NCBI GenBank assembly: GCA_032718475.1
Contig: JAUCBJ010006803.1
Span: 1 to 64,000 of the forward strand
Direction of reading: 5' to 3'
Length of the DNA: 64,000 nucleotides
Source: Nemertoderma westbladi
Taxonomy: Eukaryota > Xenacoelomorpha > Nemertodermatida > Nemertodermatidae
The position numbers and the translations under genes were made by a program. The notes beneath the pieces are model-generated. The model had not been told where the DNA came from. It searched no databases and saw only the letters and a list, made by a program, of their open reading frames with translations. Below, piece after piece: positions 53,834 through 64,000 of the stretch (position 1 is its first letter; every line of letters begins with the position of its first letter).

Positions 53834-56800
53834 GTGAGTTGGAATGTGAATCGCTGTGGTTCAAGTAGCGGTGTATAATTCGAATATGTAAGGGAAAGGC
53901 ATGGGCAGCCTTGAATAGGCTTTCCAGGATTTGGAAGTCACCGAGAATTAATCGGAAACTAAAGGTCCGATTATTTAGAGCAGCAGTAGTTCCAGTACTC
54001 CTCTATGGGAGTCCCAGTCCATGCTGGGCTCTAACTGCTGAGGACACCAAATCTCTGGATGGCACATTCACAAGAATGCTACGCCGGGTTTATTGTGTCA
54101 AGTACAATACACACATCTCCAACCAGACACTATATAACATTGGAGGTGTCTCATTGGTTCCCCCAAGCTTGACACTATAACAAAATCGCCTCCGCTTTGC
54201 AGGACATTGCTTTCGCCGTGAGGACCAGCCAGTGCATAATCTTGTACTTTGGCAGCCTCATGGAGTGAATAAGCATGGTGGACAGCCCATGACTTTCTTC
54301 AGACGCATCTTAAAGGACACTGGCCTTAAAGATGCGGATGATCTAGCAAATGTCATGGGTGATAGGGAGTTGTGGCGGTGCAATTTTGTCGACAAGTCGG
54401 CACAGCATTCTTAAAAATGCAGCTGCAATGCAGCATGCCGATACTAGTAGTAGAATCAGTGTGGTTCAAGTAACGGTGTGTTCGGTGGAATGTGAATCAC
54501 TGTGGTTCAAGTATCGGTGTGTTCGGTGGAATGTGAATCACTGTGGTTCAAGTAGCGGTGTGTTCGGTGGATGTGAATCACTGTGGTTCAAGTAGCGGTG
54601 CGTTCGGTGAAATGTGAATCACTGTGGTTCAAGTATCGGTGTGTTCGGTGGAATGTGAATCACTGTGGTTCAAGTATCGGTGTGTTCGGTGGAATGTGAA
54701 TCACTGTGGTTCAAGTATCGGTGTGTTCGGTGGAATGTGAATCACTGTGGTTCAAGTATCGGTGTGTTCGGTGGAATGTGAATCACTGTGGTTCAAGTAT
54801 CGGTGTGTTCGGTGGAATGTGAATCACTGTGGTTCAAGTAGCGGTGTGTTCGATGGAATGTGAATCACTGTGGTTCAAGTATCGGTGTGTTCGGTGGAAT
54901 GTGAATCAGTGTGGTTCAAGTAGCGGTGTGTTCGGTGGAATGTGAATCACTGTGGTTCAAGTAGCGGTGTGTTCGGTGGAATGTGAATCAGTGTGGTTCA
55001 AGTAGCGGTGTGTTCGGTGGAATGTGAATCACTGTGGTTCAAGTAGCGGTGTGTTCGGTGGAATGTGAATCAGTGTGGTTCAAGTAGCGGTGTGTTACTG
55101 TGTTCGGTGGAATGTGAATCACTGTGGTTCAATTAGCGGTGTGTTAGGTGGAATGTGAATCAGTGTGGTTCAAGTAGCGGTGTGTTCGGTGGAATGTGAA
55201 TCAGTGTGGTTCAAGTAGCGGTGTGTTCGGTTGAATGTGAATCACTGTGGTTCAAGTAGCGGTGTGTTCGGTGGAATGTGAATCAGTGTGGTTCAAGTAT
55301 CGGTGTGTTCGATGGAATGTGAATCACTGTGGTTCAAGTAGCGGTGTGTTCGGTGGAATGTGAATCAGTGTGGTTCAATTAGCGGTGTGTTCGGTGGAAT
55401 GTGAATCAGTGTGGTTCAAGTAGCGGTGTGTTCGGTGGAATGTGAATCAGTGTGGTTCAAGTAGCGGTGTGTTCGGTGGAATGTGAATCAGTGTGGTTCA
55501 AGTAGCGGTGTGTTCGGTTGAATGTGAATCACTGTGGTTCAAGTAGCGGTGTGTTCGGTGGAATGTGAATCAGTGTGGTTCAAGTAGCGGTGTGTTCGGT
55601 GGAATGTGAATCACTGTGGTTCAATTAGCGGTGTGTTACTGTGTTCGATGGAATGTGAATCACTGGTTCAAGTAGCGGTGTGTTCGGTGGAATGTGAATC
55701 ACTGTGGTTCAATTAGCGGTGTGTTCGGTGGTATGTGAATCACTGTGGTTCAGGTAGCGGTGTGTTCGGTGGAATGTGAATCACTGCGGTTCAAGTAGCG
55801 GTGTGTTCGGTGGAATGTGAATCACTTTGGTTCAAGTAGCGGTGTGTTCGGTGGAATGTGAATCAGTGTGGTTCAAGTAGCGGTGTGTTCGGTGGAATGT
55901 GAATCACTGTGGTTCAAGTAGCGGTGTGTTCGGTAGAATGTGAATCACTGTGGTTCAAGTAACGGTGTGTTACTGTGTTGGGTGGAATGTGAATCACTGT
56001 GGTTCAAGTAGCGGTGTGTTCGGTGGAATGTGAATCACTGTGGTTCAATTAGCGGTGTGTTCGGTGGTATGTGAATCAGTGTGGTTCAAGTAGCGGTGTG
56101 TTACTGTGTTCGGTGGAATGTGAATCACTGGTTCAATTAGCGGTGTGTTCGGTGGTATGTGAATCAGTGTGGTTCAAGTAGCGGTGTGTTACTGTGTTCG
56201 GTGGAATGTGAATCACTGTGGTTCAAGTAGTGGTGTGTTCGGTGGAATGTGAATCAGTGTGGTTCAAGTAGCGGTATGTTCGGTGGAATGTGAATCAGTG
56301 TGGTTCAAGTAGCGGTGTGTTCTGTGGAATGTGAATCACTGTGGTTCAAGTAGCGGTGTGTTCGGTGGAATGTGAATCAGTGTGGTTCAAGTAGCGGTGT
56401 GTTCGGTGGAATGTGAATCACTGTGGTTCAAGTGGCGGTGTGTTCGGTGGAATGTGAATCAGTGTTGTTCAAGTAGCGGTGTGTTCGGTGGAATGTGAAT
56501 CACTGTGGTTCAAGTAGCGGTGTGTTCGTTGGAATGTGAATCACTGTGGTTCAAGTAGCGGTGTGTTCGGTGGAATGTGAATCACTGTGGTTCAATTAGC
56601 GGTGTGTTCGGTGGTATGTGAATCAGTGTGGTTCAAGTAGCGGTGTGTTACTGTGTTCGGTGGAATGTGAATCACTGTGGTTCAAGTGGCGGTGTGTTCG
56701 ATGGAATGTGAATCACTGTGGTTCAAGTAACGGTGTGTTGGATGGAATGTGAATCACTGTGGTTCAAGTAACGGTGTGTTGGATGGAATGTGAATCAGTG

Positions 56801-56850
56801 TGGTTCAAGTAACGGTGTGTTGGATGGAATGTGAATCACTGTGGTTTTTA
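53834..56850 (+). repeat. 39-bp minisatellite in TEP1, about 60 units, interrupted by a LINE
   Basis: The unit is close to GTGTTCGGTGGAATGTGAAT plus CACTGTGGTTCAAGTAGCG. Variants have AGTGTGG, AATTAGCG or TATCGG. Several units carry an extra 7-8 bp (GTGTTACTGTGTTCGG). One unit (53834-53872) lies left of the LINE fragment 53880-54455; the rest run from about 54457. The leftmost unit contains the TEP1 splice donor GTGAGT. Confidence 0.92.
53880..54455 (+). mobile_element. LINE family A 3' fragment, copy 2
   Basis: About 90% identical by eye to copy 1 (13012-13646) in the other orientation. It encodes the same C-terminal region (53911-54414) with VPVLLYGS and AGHCFRREDQP; a stop at about 54178 breaks the frame. 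It ends in a TAGTAGTAG tail and sits between two units of the minisatellite. Confidence 0.85.
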
Positions 56851-57172
56851 ACTAGCGGGTTATTATCTGGGTTATTATTATCCAATCCTCCAAAGGTTAC
56901 AAATCACCGTGTTCAGGTCTCTTATTGTCTCTTATGTTCATGGTCTCTCCTACACAGGTTGGCATTGTATATAAATCTGAACGCTGTCGGATGTTTCCCT
57001 CAACCCATCTAAATCGCTTTTGTTTTCAATTATCTATATTTTTAATTGCTATATTTTTTAACTGCTACTGTGGACAACCTTATTTAATATCTGCTTATCA
57101 ACTGTCACTTTAGTATCATCTTGTAAAACAAGTATTATGCAAGTATTGTACAAGGATAAAGGTTCGAGATCT

Positions 57173-58392
57173 GGGGCGGTATTCATAAATGTGACTAACT
57201 AGGAACTTAGTCCTAGTCACATCAAGTTAGTAAGTGCTTGTACTAATTCGGTATTCAGAGAAGTTGGTGCGACTTATTACTAACGTATTTAGTACTAGTT
57301 GTTGCTAAACTCGTATTCATAGAATTTAGTCTTACTTAAGTTAGTAATAGCTGTAACTTAAATTTCTAGTCACATAACGATCTGACTAAGTTGGTAAGAC
57401 CGCTTACTTATTGTATATTGGCCTTCCTACATACAGTATGGTTATTATGTTACTGACGACTCCGGCCACATTATACTCTCTTGTTTTTCTAGCGTTCTGT
57501 GTTCATTGCAAATGTGTTGTTGCAGAGAAACTGTCAAATGTAACGACATAAAGCTTTTTGTTTTTAAACATGTCCGACTTAAATTTCAGCTTACATTCTT
57601 GAATGGTGAGATTGCTGCCGAACGGTCCGCGTCCGTTGAAAAATGTGTTTCGCTAAATAATTCTACCATTCGCGAACTTTCGCAAGATGAAAAAGCGGTA
57701 GCGTCCATCTTCATTATTTTCCTCTCTATGGTAGCCAATTGATTATCGCCTTACTAAAAATAATAATTTTTCACTAAAATTTTAACAGGAAATCACTATA
57801 AGATTCAGTTTCCACTAAAATCTATTAATTAACATTAAATCTATTAATTATAAATTATTGCTAAAATGTGGGAAAGGGCAGGTTACAGTGCCACGTTATT
57901 CTAACCTAAATAATGAAGGGATTTTATTACAACAGGCCGTAACAGATTTATTTTTGATGAAAATATATTTTAGGGATAATAAAATTGAGTGGAGGAAATA
58001 TATATTTGATAACGAAAAAAATTTACTGGAAAACAGGAATTGTTTTAGTGACCAATAAAATTAATGGGTTTAATGTAGGCTACCAGTACAACTAAAACAG
58101 TAAACATGAGACATGCAGGGCATAGCTACCGTCCTTAAGTTGAATCTGAAAGCTTTTTGATAAACATAAGTTAAAGTACCGGCACTGCTACAAATAGGCT
58201 GGAACTAAGTTTAGTAACAGTTTATGAATACTGATATTTTTTAAGGGCTAGTTGAAACTAAGTTAAGTCAATGCTCTTACTAAAATCAGTTGTTTATAGT
58301 AACAGATAGCTCTCACTAAACATAGTTGCAGCTCTTACTAAAAGCTGCCACTAAGTAGCTGTAACTAATACTAACTCGATGAATACCGCCCC
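57173..58392. mobile_element. Inverted-repeat element (GGGGCGGTATTCAT ends)
   Basis: The left end GGGGCGGTATTCAT is mirrored by ATGAATACCGCCCC at the right. Subterminal regions are rich in short inverted ACTAAG/TTAGT motifs. The only frame of note (57506-57742, 78 residues) has no recognisable domain. This looks like a non-autonomous DNA element of 1.2 kb. Confidence 0.6.
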
Positions 58393-59710
58393 TGATCCCG
58401 ATTGCTATATGGGTCTAATCTGCAATGCATTTAAAATACTAACTAGTCTGGTAGAGAAAGGTATGAGAAAGCTGGTATCACTCTATTTACCACCAGAACA
58501 ATTTGGCTTCATGCCCGGTTTATCTACAGCAATCACACTGGCGCAATTTATTAATCGTATATATGGCAACCTAACGTTGCCTAGACAACCGCTACACGCG
58601 GTTTATACCGGAAAGCGTTCGATAGCGTTCCACGATAGAGACTACTGTTAAAACTTCAGCACATTTTCAAAATCAAAGGCGCGCTACTCCGGATAATCAA
58701 AGCGATTTTAAGTACAAATGACAAACAAATATATGACGGTTTACGTAAGTCTAAAATAATAAAGCAAGTACGTGGCGTCCTCCAGGGGGGACAGTCTGAG
58801 CCCATTATTGTTCATCATGTATGTTTACGACATTATCAACCATATCAAACGCGCAGCTAACTACATTGCAAACATAATCATTTTGTTATTCACAGACGAC
58901 CTATGGTTTTATAGCGACTCTCTAGAGAAGCAATACAGGCTGCACTAAATGCCATAGCATCCTGGGCAGCCGAGAATGGCCTGAAAGTCAACCTTAGTAA
59001 GACCGCAATAATGAAGTCCAGACGCGGTGGTCGTTTGGCTGCGCCTGATAAATTTACATACAATGGCGAATCTGTGAAAATTACAAACTCATACAAGTAT
59101 TTAGGGGTTACTTTTCAGACTACCCTATTGTTTACCACACATATAAATACAGTTCTTCTTACAAAGGCAATCACAGCAATTCACTATATACCGAACCCAA
59201 AATTACTATCAGTAGTACGTACAGCCCTCAAGTTGTTTAAACTGAAAATAATTCCTATCGCTACATACGGTATCAGAGAAATATGACCGCACATGTCCAC
59301 AGCTAATTTTCACACCCTTGATAAGATTAAATCATCATATTTTAAAGAGCGTAATGGGGCTCCACAAGTCTACACAAAATAGACTAGATCTGGCACTAAC
59401 TGTGGAAAATAACATAGTAAGCGACATCGTGGAGCAATTGAACCAACACCCCATACGCCAGCATATCTGCAGTATTTACAGATAGTTAACAACAAAATGG
59501 CAGAAATACAACCTTCTCCGTACAACGTTATACAGCTCTATTGCCTTCAGTGACAGACGATGGACGGGACATAACTACAAAAACCGACATGTAGTCACTA
59601 GATTCGCAGTACACGGCTTCCATTTCCGGATATGTTGCACCAAAGTATTTCAACAACCCGCACACAGCTGTATCCTGTAACCTCGAGCCTGTGGACGACT
59701 TCTAGATCCA
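58393..59710 (+). mobile_element. LINE family B reverse transcriptase fragment
   Basis: A degraded non-LTR reverse transcriptase. Visible blocks are LPPEQFGFMPGLSTAITLAQ, an RGVLQGG-like turn in another frame near 58770, FTDDLWFYSDS (the catalytic box, with F for the usual Y/A start, near 58893) and KVNLSKTAIMKSRRGGR (about 58985). YLGVTFQTTLLFTTHINT follows. Several frameshifts and stops are present. It begins at the right edge of the inverted-repeat element and runs into a LINE A fragment. The clade is not assigned. Confidence 0.75.
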
Positions 59711-59714
59711 GAAG

Positions 59715-60145
59715 TCAGGACCTTCAAATACGTAAGGGAAAGTAGGCAGCCTTGAATAGGCTTTCCAGGATTTGGAAGTCACCGAGAATTAATCGGAAAC
59801 TAAAGGTCCGATTATTTAGAGCAGCAGTAGTTCCAGTACTCCTCTATGGGAGTCCATGCTGGGAGAAATTAAGCATGGTGGACAGCCCATGACTTTCGTC
59901 TTCGTGAGACGCCACCTAAAGCACACGGGCCTTGAAGATGCGAATAATTTCGCGAAAATCATGGGGGATAGGGAGTTGTGGCGGTGCAACTTTATTGATA
60001 ACTTTATTGATAAGCCGACATAGCATTCTTAATGCACACTGCCAATTGTGGATTGCATGGTGGTGACAAAATATTTTTTGTTTAGCCAGCATAGCATTTC
60101 AATGTGCGTGCAGTTTCAATGCAGCAGGCCGATTATAGTAGTAGT
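59715..60145 (+). mobile_element. LINE family A 3' fragment, copy 3
   Basis: It starts GAAGTCAGGACCTTCAAATA and includes CCGATTATTTAGAGCAGCAG as in copies 1 and 2. It has an internal deletion (about 59850-59870) removing most of the coding region, and ends near a TAGTAGTAGTA tail at 60131-60145. Confidence 0.75.
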
Positions 60146-61408
60146 AGTATAGTATGACCAGTCACACGCTGAAGCTTTTTGTGGTTTTGTTTTTACTGCA
60201 TTTCCAATTATTTGCAACGTATGTATAATATAAGTACAAAGATAACCGCGGTTGAGTTAAACATTTTCAGAGGAAGCATTTTCAAGATTAAATTAAAATA
60301 TAAATTGTAGAATTGTCGTCATTTAACATCATTATAGAGGTTCTGTCATACGATTTTATTCAACGTCTATTTTTTAAATTTTTTTTTAAATGTTATTTTT
60401 AAAAAGAAGCGCAACACGAAATAATTTGGCATGTATCATTTGCATTATTATAAAATTTAACTAATTATTTAATTAAATACAAAATAACGCATACAGACAG
60501 TTAAAGCACCCAGACCAAAATTGGTAGTCGCAGTCTTTACTAACTAGATGAATTACATAAATTCAATTTGGAAAAATATATAAAATCGACCAATTGTAAG
60601 ATTGGGAATTGCTACATTATTGATAGAATATTAAATACTGTTGGAATACAGTTAGAAATACCGGTAATGAATGGGATTCTTTTAGGTTCGTTAGGCCAAG
60701 GAATGCCTGTTCACCACCATGGGTGATCTTCCACAGTAAACCCTTCCACGATACCGGTAATGGTAAGTGGAAAGTTGTAAGAAAATATATCGTGAATTAT
60801 ATAATCAATAAATCCAAGTGATGTGCGATACTTAATCCATAATCACAATAACAACAACTATTAATTAATTGCTATTATTGGTTGGACAAATGGATGAATA
60901 TAAAAATTAAAAATAATGCACTTACAATTATTATAAATAAATAAGGAAACCGTTTATATGAATTAACCGTCGTAATATGTTTGAATTATAACAGTCTGTC
61001 TGTACGTTATAACCTATTCCAAACTGTAAGATAGAGAGAGAGAGAGAGGTAGGTATTACTGAGTATATCTCGTTAGTAGAATTATCAATTATGGTCGGTT
61101 TTACGGTGAAACATTAGTGAAACTAAAGAACATTAATAATCACAAAGGGGAACGAACCACTATTAATTAGAGACATTTTACCATTAAACAAGTGTTAATT
61201 TAACAATATACTACAGAAATACCGGTACTGTTTGTTTATAATAATTATCCAAAGCCGAACAAGAATATACAATAAATTGTAATAATTATACGAAATGTAA
61301 TTAAATAATATATTCTTTACAATTATTGTAATTCACAGATACCGGTAACTGCAATCGTAAAATACCGAGGTGATTTCCATCAAGCGATGTTTTAATGGGA
61401 TAATAATT
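60146..61408. other. AT-rich intergenic stretch
   Basis: No gene is seen. It contains a short (GA)n run at 61032-61048. A minus-strand ATTAAA at 61388-61393 could be the poly(A) signal of SERINC. Confidence 0.5.
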
Positions 61409-62749
61409 CTAGGTAGGAAATTCCCTGTCTGGTAGAACAATAGGGGCTATTATGGTCCAGACGTAGATAATTATGCAAAACCAGGAGGATGAGATCTTAA
61501 CCCAGACTGCTGCCCAACTCCGGCTGGTGGTAGAATCAACCGAGGCGGCACTGGGACTGGACCACTCTGTTATGGTCATCATGAGATATAGACTAGCCAC
61601 CATCAGCATGCAATGGTACAGCGTGTAGCTGTAGGAGACATTGTCCACCTCGTTGTCGACGACTTTACCCTTCTCTGCGGTGTCTCCGTCGGTAGCAGTA
61701 ACTACCACTTCCCCTTCCTCAATCGGCCCGCAACAGCAGCAGAACTGGCCAGGTGCGGGATCCTCGCTGGAGACACTGCGGAGACTCGTGTAGGTTATCG
61801 TTACTATGGCAATAAGGACGCCGACAATGATGCCGATAATCTCGCTGTCGTTTATCTTGACTATGGTGTCTGGAGGTCCGCAGTAGAGACCGTCTGTAGG
61901 GGGTTCATTGGAGAAAGCCGACCAGGTTAGGTACATAACGAACAGGGATATAAAGGATGACTGTAGGAGGCCAGACCGTGGGTTGGCATTTTGTACCTGG
62001 GGTAGGATAGATAGGATACTAACAGCGACGCAAAGGATAAAGTTTATACTGACCACGGCCTTGTTGACTACACAGTGGGATTCATTGGCGTAATGGACGA
62101 GAATTACAATGAATATAGTGAGAGCCCCGACGAAAAACGTTGTCATAAAGACGCAAAGACCGATAAACCAAGCGAGTGCGCCGTCGCCTTCGTTGTAGTT
62201 GACAATCCATAACTTGTTCCAGATGTGCGCCAAGTCCACGAGTTGAAATAGTTGAGTTAGAATAAAGAAAAAACCGCCGACAAGACCGAAGTAGAACCAC
62301 ACGTTGGCGAATGTTGTCGGATTCGGGATATAGAATGCGCCCACGCATATTCCTATAAGAACGAGCAGTTTGAAAAACCAGAAACCGTTTTGTACCTTCG
62401 ATCTGATATCTTTGCTGGATTTCACTCCAATCATTAGTAGCGCCAATAGGAAGAAGAAGGCGGTAAATGCGAACATAAGTCTGTAAACAGCGGTGTAACC
62501 AACCATTAGCGAGCAATTGGACTGGGCCCCGATGTACTGGCAGAACTTATCGAATCCCGGGATCTTCATTAAGGAAGTTTGCACCGAGGGTATGAGCATG
62601 AGGAAACTTACACCCACTCCCATGAGTAGATAGATGGTGTACATGAGACGAGTTGTTACCGACGAGTTACAGGCACTGCAGCAACACGCACACGCCTGTC
62701 CTGTGAGACAACAGGCGGCCTGAGCCAAACAGCATCCTATGCCGCACAT
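61409..62749 (-). CDS. SERINC: Serine incorporator (SERINC/TDE1 family) membrane protein
   Basis: A multi-pass membrane protein of the SERINC family, associated with lipid handling at plasma and endosomal membranes. The frame is 446 residues, close to the usual family length, and intronless. The family N-terminus is seen: a short hydrophobic segment, then the Cys-rich CACCCSACNSSVTTRLMY. Ten or so hydrophobic segments follow. Conserved blocks include NGFWFFKLLVLIGICVGAFY, FYFGLVGGFFFILTQLFQLV, LPQVQNANPRSGLLQSSFIS and LYLMMTITEWSSP near the C-terminus. A cytosolic loop at about residues 335-375 is Cys- and acid-rich. The paralogue number cannot be assigned. Confidence 0.95.
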   Translation of the reverse strand: MCGIGCCLAQAACCLTGQACACCCSACNSSVTTRLMYTIYLLMGVGVSFLMLIPSVQTSLMKIPGFDKFCQYIGAQSNCSLMVGYTAVYRLMFAFTAFFFLLALLMIGVKSSKDIRSKVQNGFWFFKLLVLIGICVGAFYIPNPTTFANVWFYFGLVGGFFFILTQLFQLVDLAHIWNKLWIVNYNEGDGALAWFIGLCVFMTTFFVGALTIFIVILVHYANESHCVVNKAVVSINFILCVAVSILSILPQVQNANPRSGLLQSSFISLFVMYLTWSAFSNEPPTDGLYCGPPDTIVKINDSEIIGIIVGVLIAIVTITYTSLRSVSSEDPAPGQFCCCCGPIEEGEVVVTATDGDTAEKGKVVDNEVDNVSYSYTLYHCMLMVASLYLMMTITEWSSPSAASVDSTTSRSWAAVWVKISSSWFCIIIYVWTIIAPIVLPDREFPT

Positions 62750-63072
62750 AACGCCGAGACTACGTTACCGGTACCAGGGAAGGTACCGGTAGCTAGCGAA
62801 CGTTTACCGCTTAGGTATTAGTGTACGGACGTACGGCGGTTCGGTCCGAGAACTGGTGCCGGGAGACGGAAACAACTGATAGTTCGGATAAGTTCTACAG
62901 ATGGTTAAAAGCACAGGAAATATACGGAACCGTCAGACCGTTGATTAGGTCTAACTACTCAACTACTGAAGTACAGAATACATAATTCTGTAATTGTTAT
63001 GTATCTGTTATAAAATATACTGCATAACATCGGGCAGTCGGGCGTTCATAAAGGGTCAATTACCAGTATTGT
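62750..63072. other. SERINC upstream region
   Basis: This is the likely promoter side of SERINC. It contains three ACCGGT palindromes within about 30 bases of the start codon region (62766-62795). No TATA box or other element is convincing. Confidence 0.4.
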
Positions 63073-63480
63073 GGGGCGAGCCACGAAGTGAGTGAGCCTT
63101 AGCGTAGTGGTACCATTAATCAACCTGTCGTTCTGTCGTTCTGTCGTGTTCAATTTTAAACGTTAATAACTCGGCCAATCTTTGATGAAATCTATCCAAA
63201 CTTGGTACACATGTTGTATGGCAAAAGTTTAGAAATTTTCCAAGTAGAATTTCCGTGTGGCCTTCGAGAAGCTAAGATAATAGCAGTTAATTAGTTAATT
63301 AAGTTGATTACGGTAAAAACACCATTTTCAACCTGCCTTTTAAAGGAAATTAATTGTTTTACAGTATAAGACTTCAATAATTATACTTAAAAAATATACA
63401 GATGTAATCCGCATACTCCATTCTATTATAGTTTTTAATTAGTTCAAGTGATTTGCTTTAATAATCGTGTCTTTAATTGA
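63073..63480 (+). repeat. Hairpin-headed dispersed repeat, subfamily X
   Basis: It begins TGTGGGGCGAGCCACGAAGT and is collinear with 1862-2195 read in reverse, including GTGTGGCCTTCGAGAAGCTA and an AT-rich tail. The following 500 bp to the window end are AT-rich with no gene seen. Confidence 0.65.
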
Positions 63481-64000
63481 TCTAAAGTAATTAAACCGGC
63501 ATAAAAAATGTATTCTCATTAAATACTGCTCATTTATTGGTTAACATCCAAGTTGGCTTGATTCCCAGCAACACTTGAGGTATTCAGTCAGCCTTGCTTG
63601 TAAGAGGCAGACTGCTGCTGCTGCTAGTAGCCATCCATTCACTCACTCTCCATTGAACTGGCTGATTGGAGGTGTGTGTGTATCGGGTTCAATGACATTA
63701 ATATTATTACTAAAGTAACGTCGGGATGTTAATATTCACTGGAGCTATGAGTCTCTCTGGTTAGTTGAATGAATGAAATAAATAATTGTTTTACTGTTCC
63801 GAATATCAATGTTTATTTCTGTAGGCCAACTTACTGTATTATTATTTAATCTAAATGTACATAATAGTTTAAATAAATTATTTCACAATTTCATTCCAAT
63901 TCATACTGCTTACGCAACCATGCTAATTAGGTATATTAAATGGCAGGATTGTTTTTAATTAAAATTTTTACAGAGCAAACAAGTATATTGTATTTAACTG

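Noticed and set aside
54457-56850. CRISPR array
   Set aside because: The units are contiguous 39-bp tandem repeats with no unique spacers, in an animal genome. The same applies to 3400-3829.
57506-57742. Protein-coding gene of 78 codons
   Set aside because: It lies within the inverted-repeat element, has no recognisable domain and no upstream or downstream gene structure.

Overview
The window is nuclear DNA from an animal, probably a marine invertebrate. It is AT-rich, has GT-AG introns, carries metazoan gene families (UBE2J2, LETMD1, TEP1, SERINC), and is crowded with eukaryotic transposons. I cannot name the species. The host genes are strikingly intron-poor: the UBE2J2, LETMD1 and SERINC reading frames are each a single uninterrupted exon, and TEP1 has a first coding exon of about 3 kb.

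Layout. 1-4060 is repeats: a 1.66-kb hAT-type element with an 8-bp target duplication and a smaller inverted-repeat element nested in it, members of a dispersed family headed by a short hairpin, and a 26/29-bp minisatellite. 5650-6348 (-) is a complete UBE2J2 gene. 8217-9455 (+) is a complete LETMD1-like gene. 10051-21159 (-) is a degraded OTU/MULE-type transposase locus. An 8.4-kb Helitron (10632-19019, +) cuts it in two, and that Helitron itself contains a MITE-like element and a LINE 3' fragment. Removing the Helitron restores the host frame, and removing the LINE restores the Helitron frame.

21685-46946 is 25 kb that looks like a giant palindrome but resolves into two LTR retrotransposons of the BEL/Pao type. 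The outer one (E2, + strand, 5-bp duplication CAGCA) carries a second one (E1, - strand, 23948-37002, 5-bp duplication GTAAT) inserted in its leader. Both keep a very long gag-protease ORF fused in frame to a remnant of the pol 3' part. Reverse transcriptase and the integrase core are missing. E1 has this ORF open over 1705 codons; E2 has it frameshifted. Both also carry a second, decayed ORF with a Cys/His cluster near the 3' LTR. LTR pairs are nearly identical within each element, so a family without its own polymerase has moved recently, presumably with enzymes supplied in trans. This is the most interesting system in the window.

46952-49170 holds fold-back and SINE-like repeats. 49177-53833 (+) is the 5' part of a TEP1-like gene (TROVE, vWA-like and DUF4062 regions in three phase-compatible exons). 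Its third splice donor lies at the first unit of a 2.4-kb, 39-bp minisatellite, and no NACHT or WD40 exons follow. 57173-60145 holds an inverted-repeat element and LINE fragments. 61409-62749 (-) is a complete SERINC gene. 63073-63480 is another copy of the hairpin-headed repeat.

All identifications come from reading sequence and translations by eye; no database search was run.
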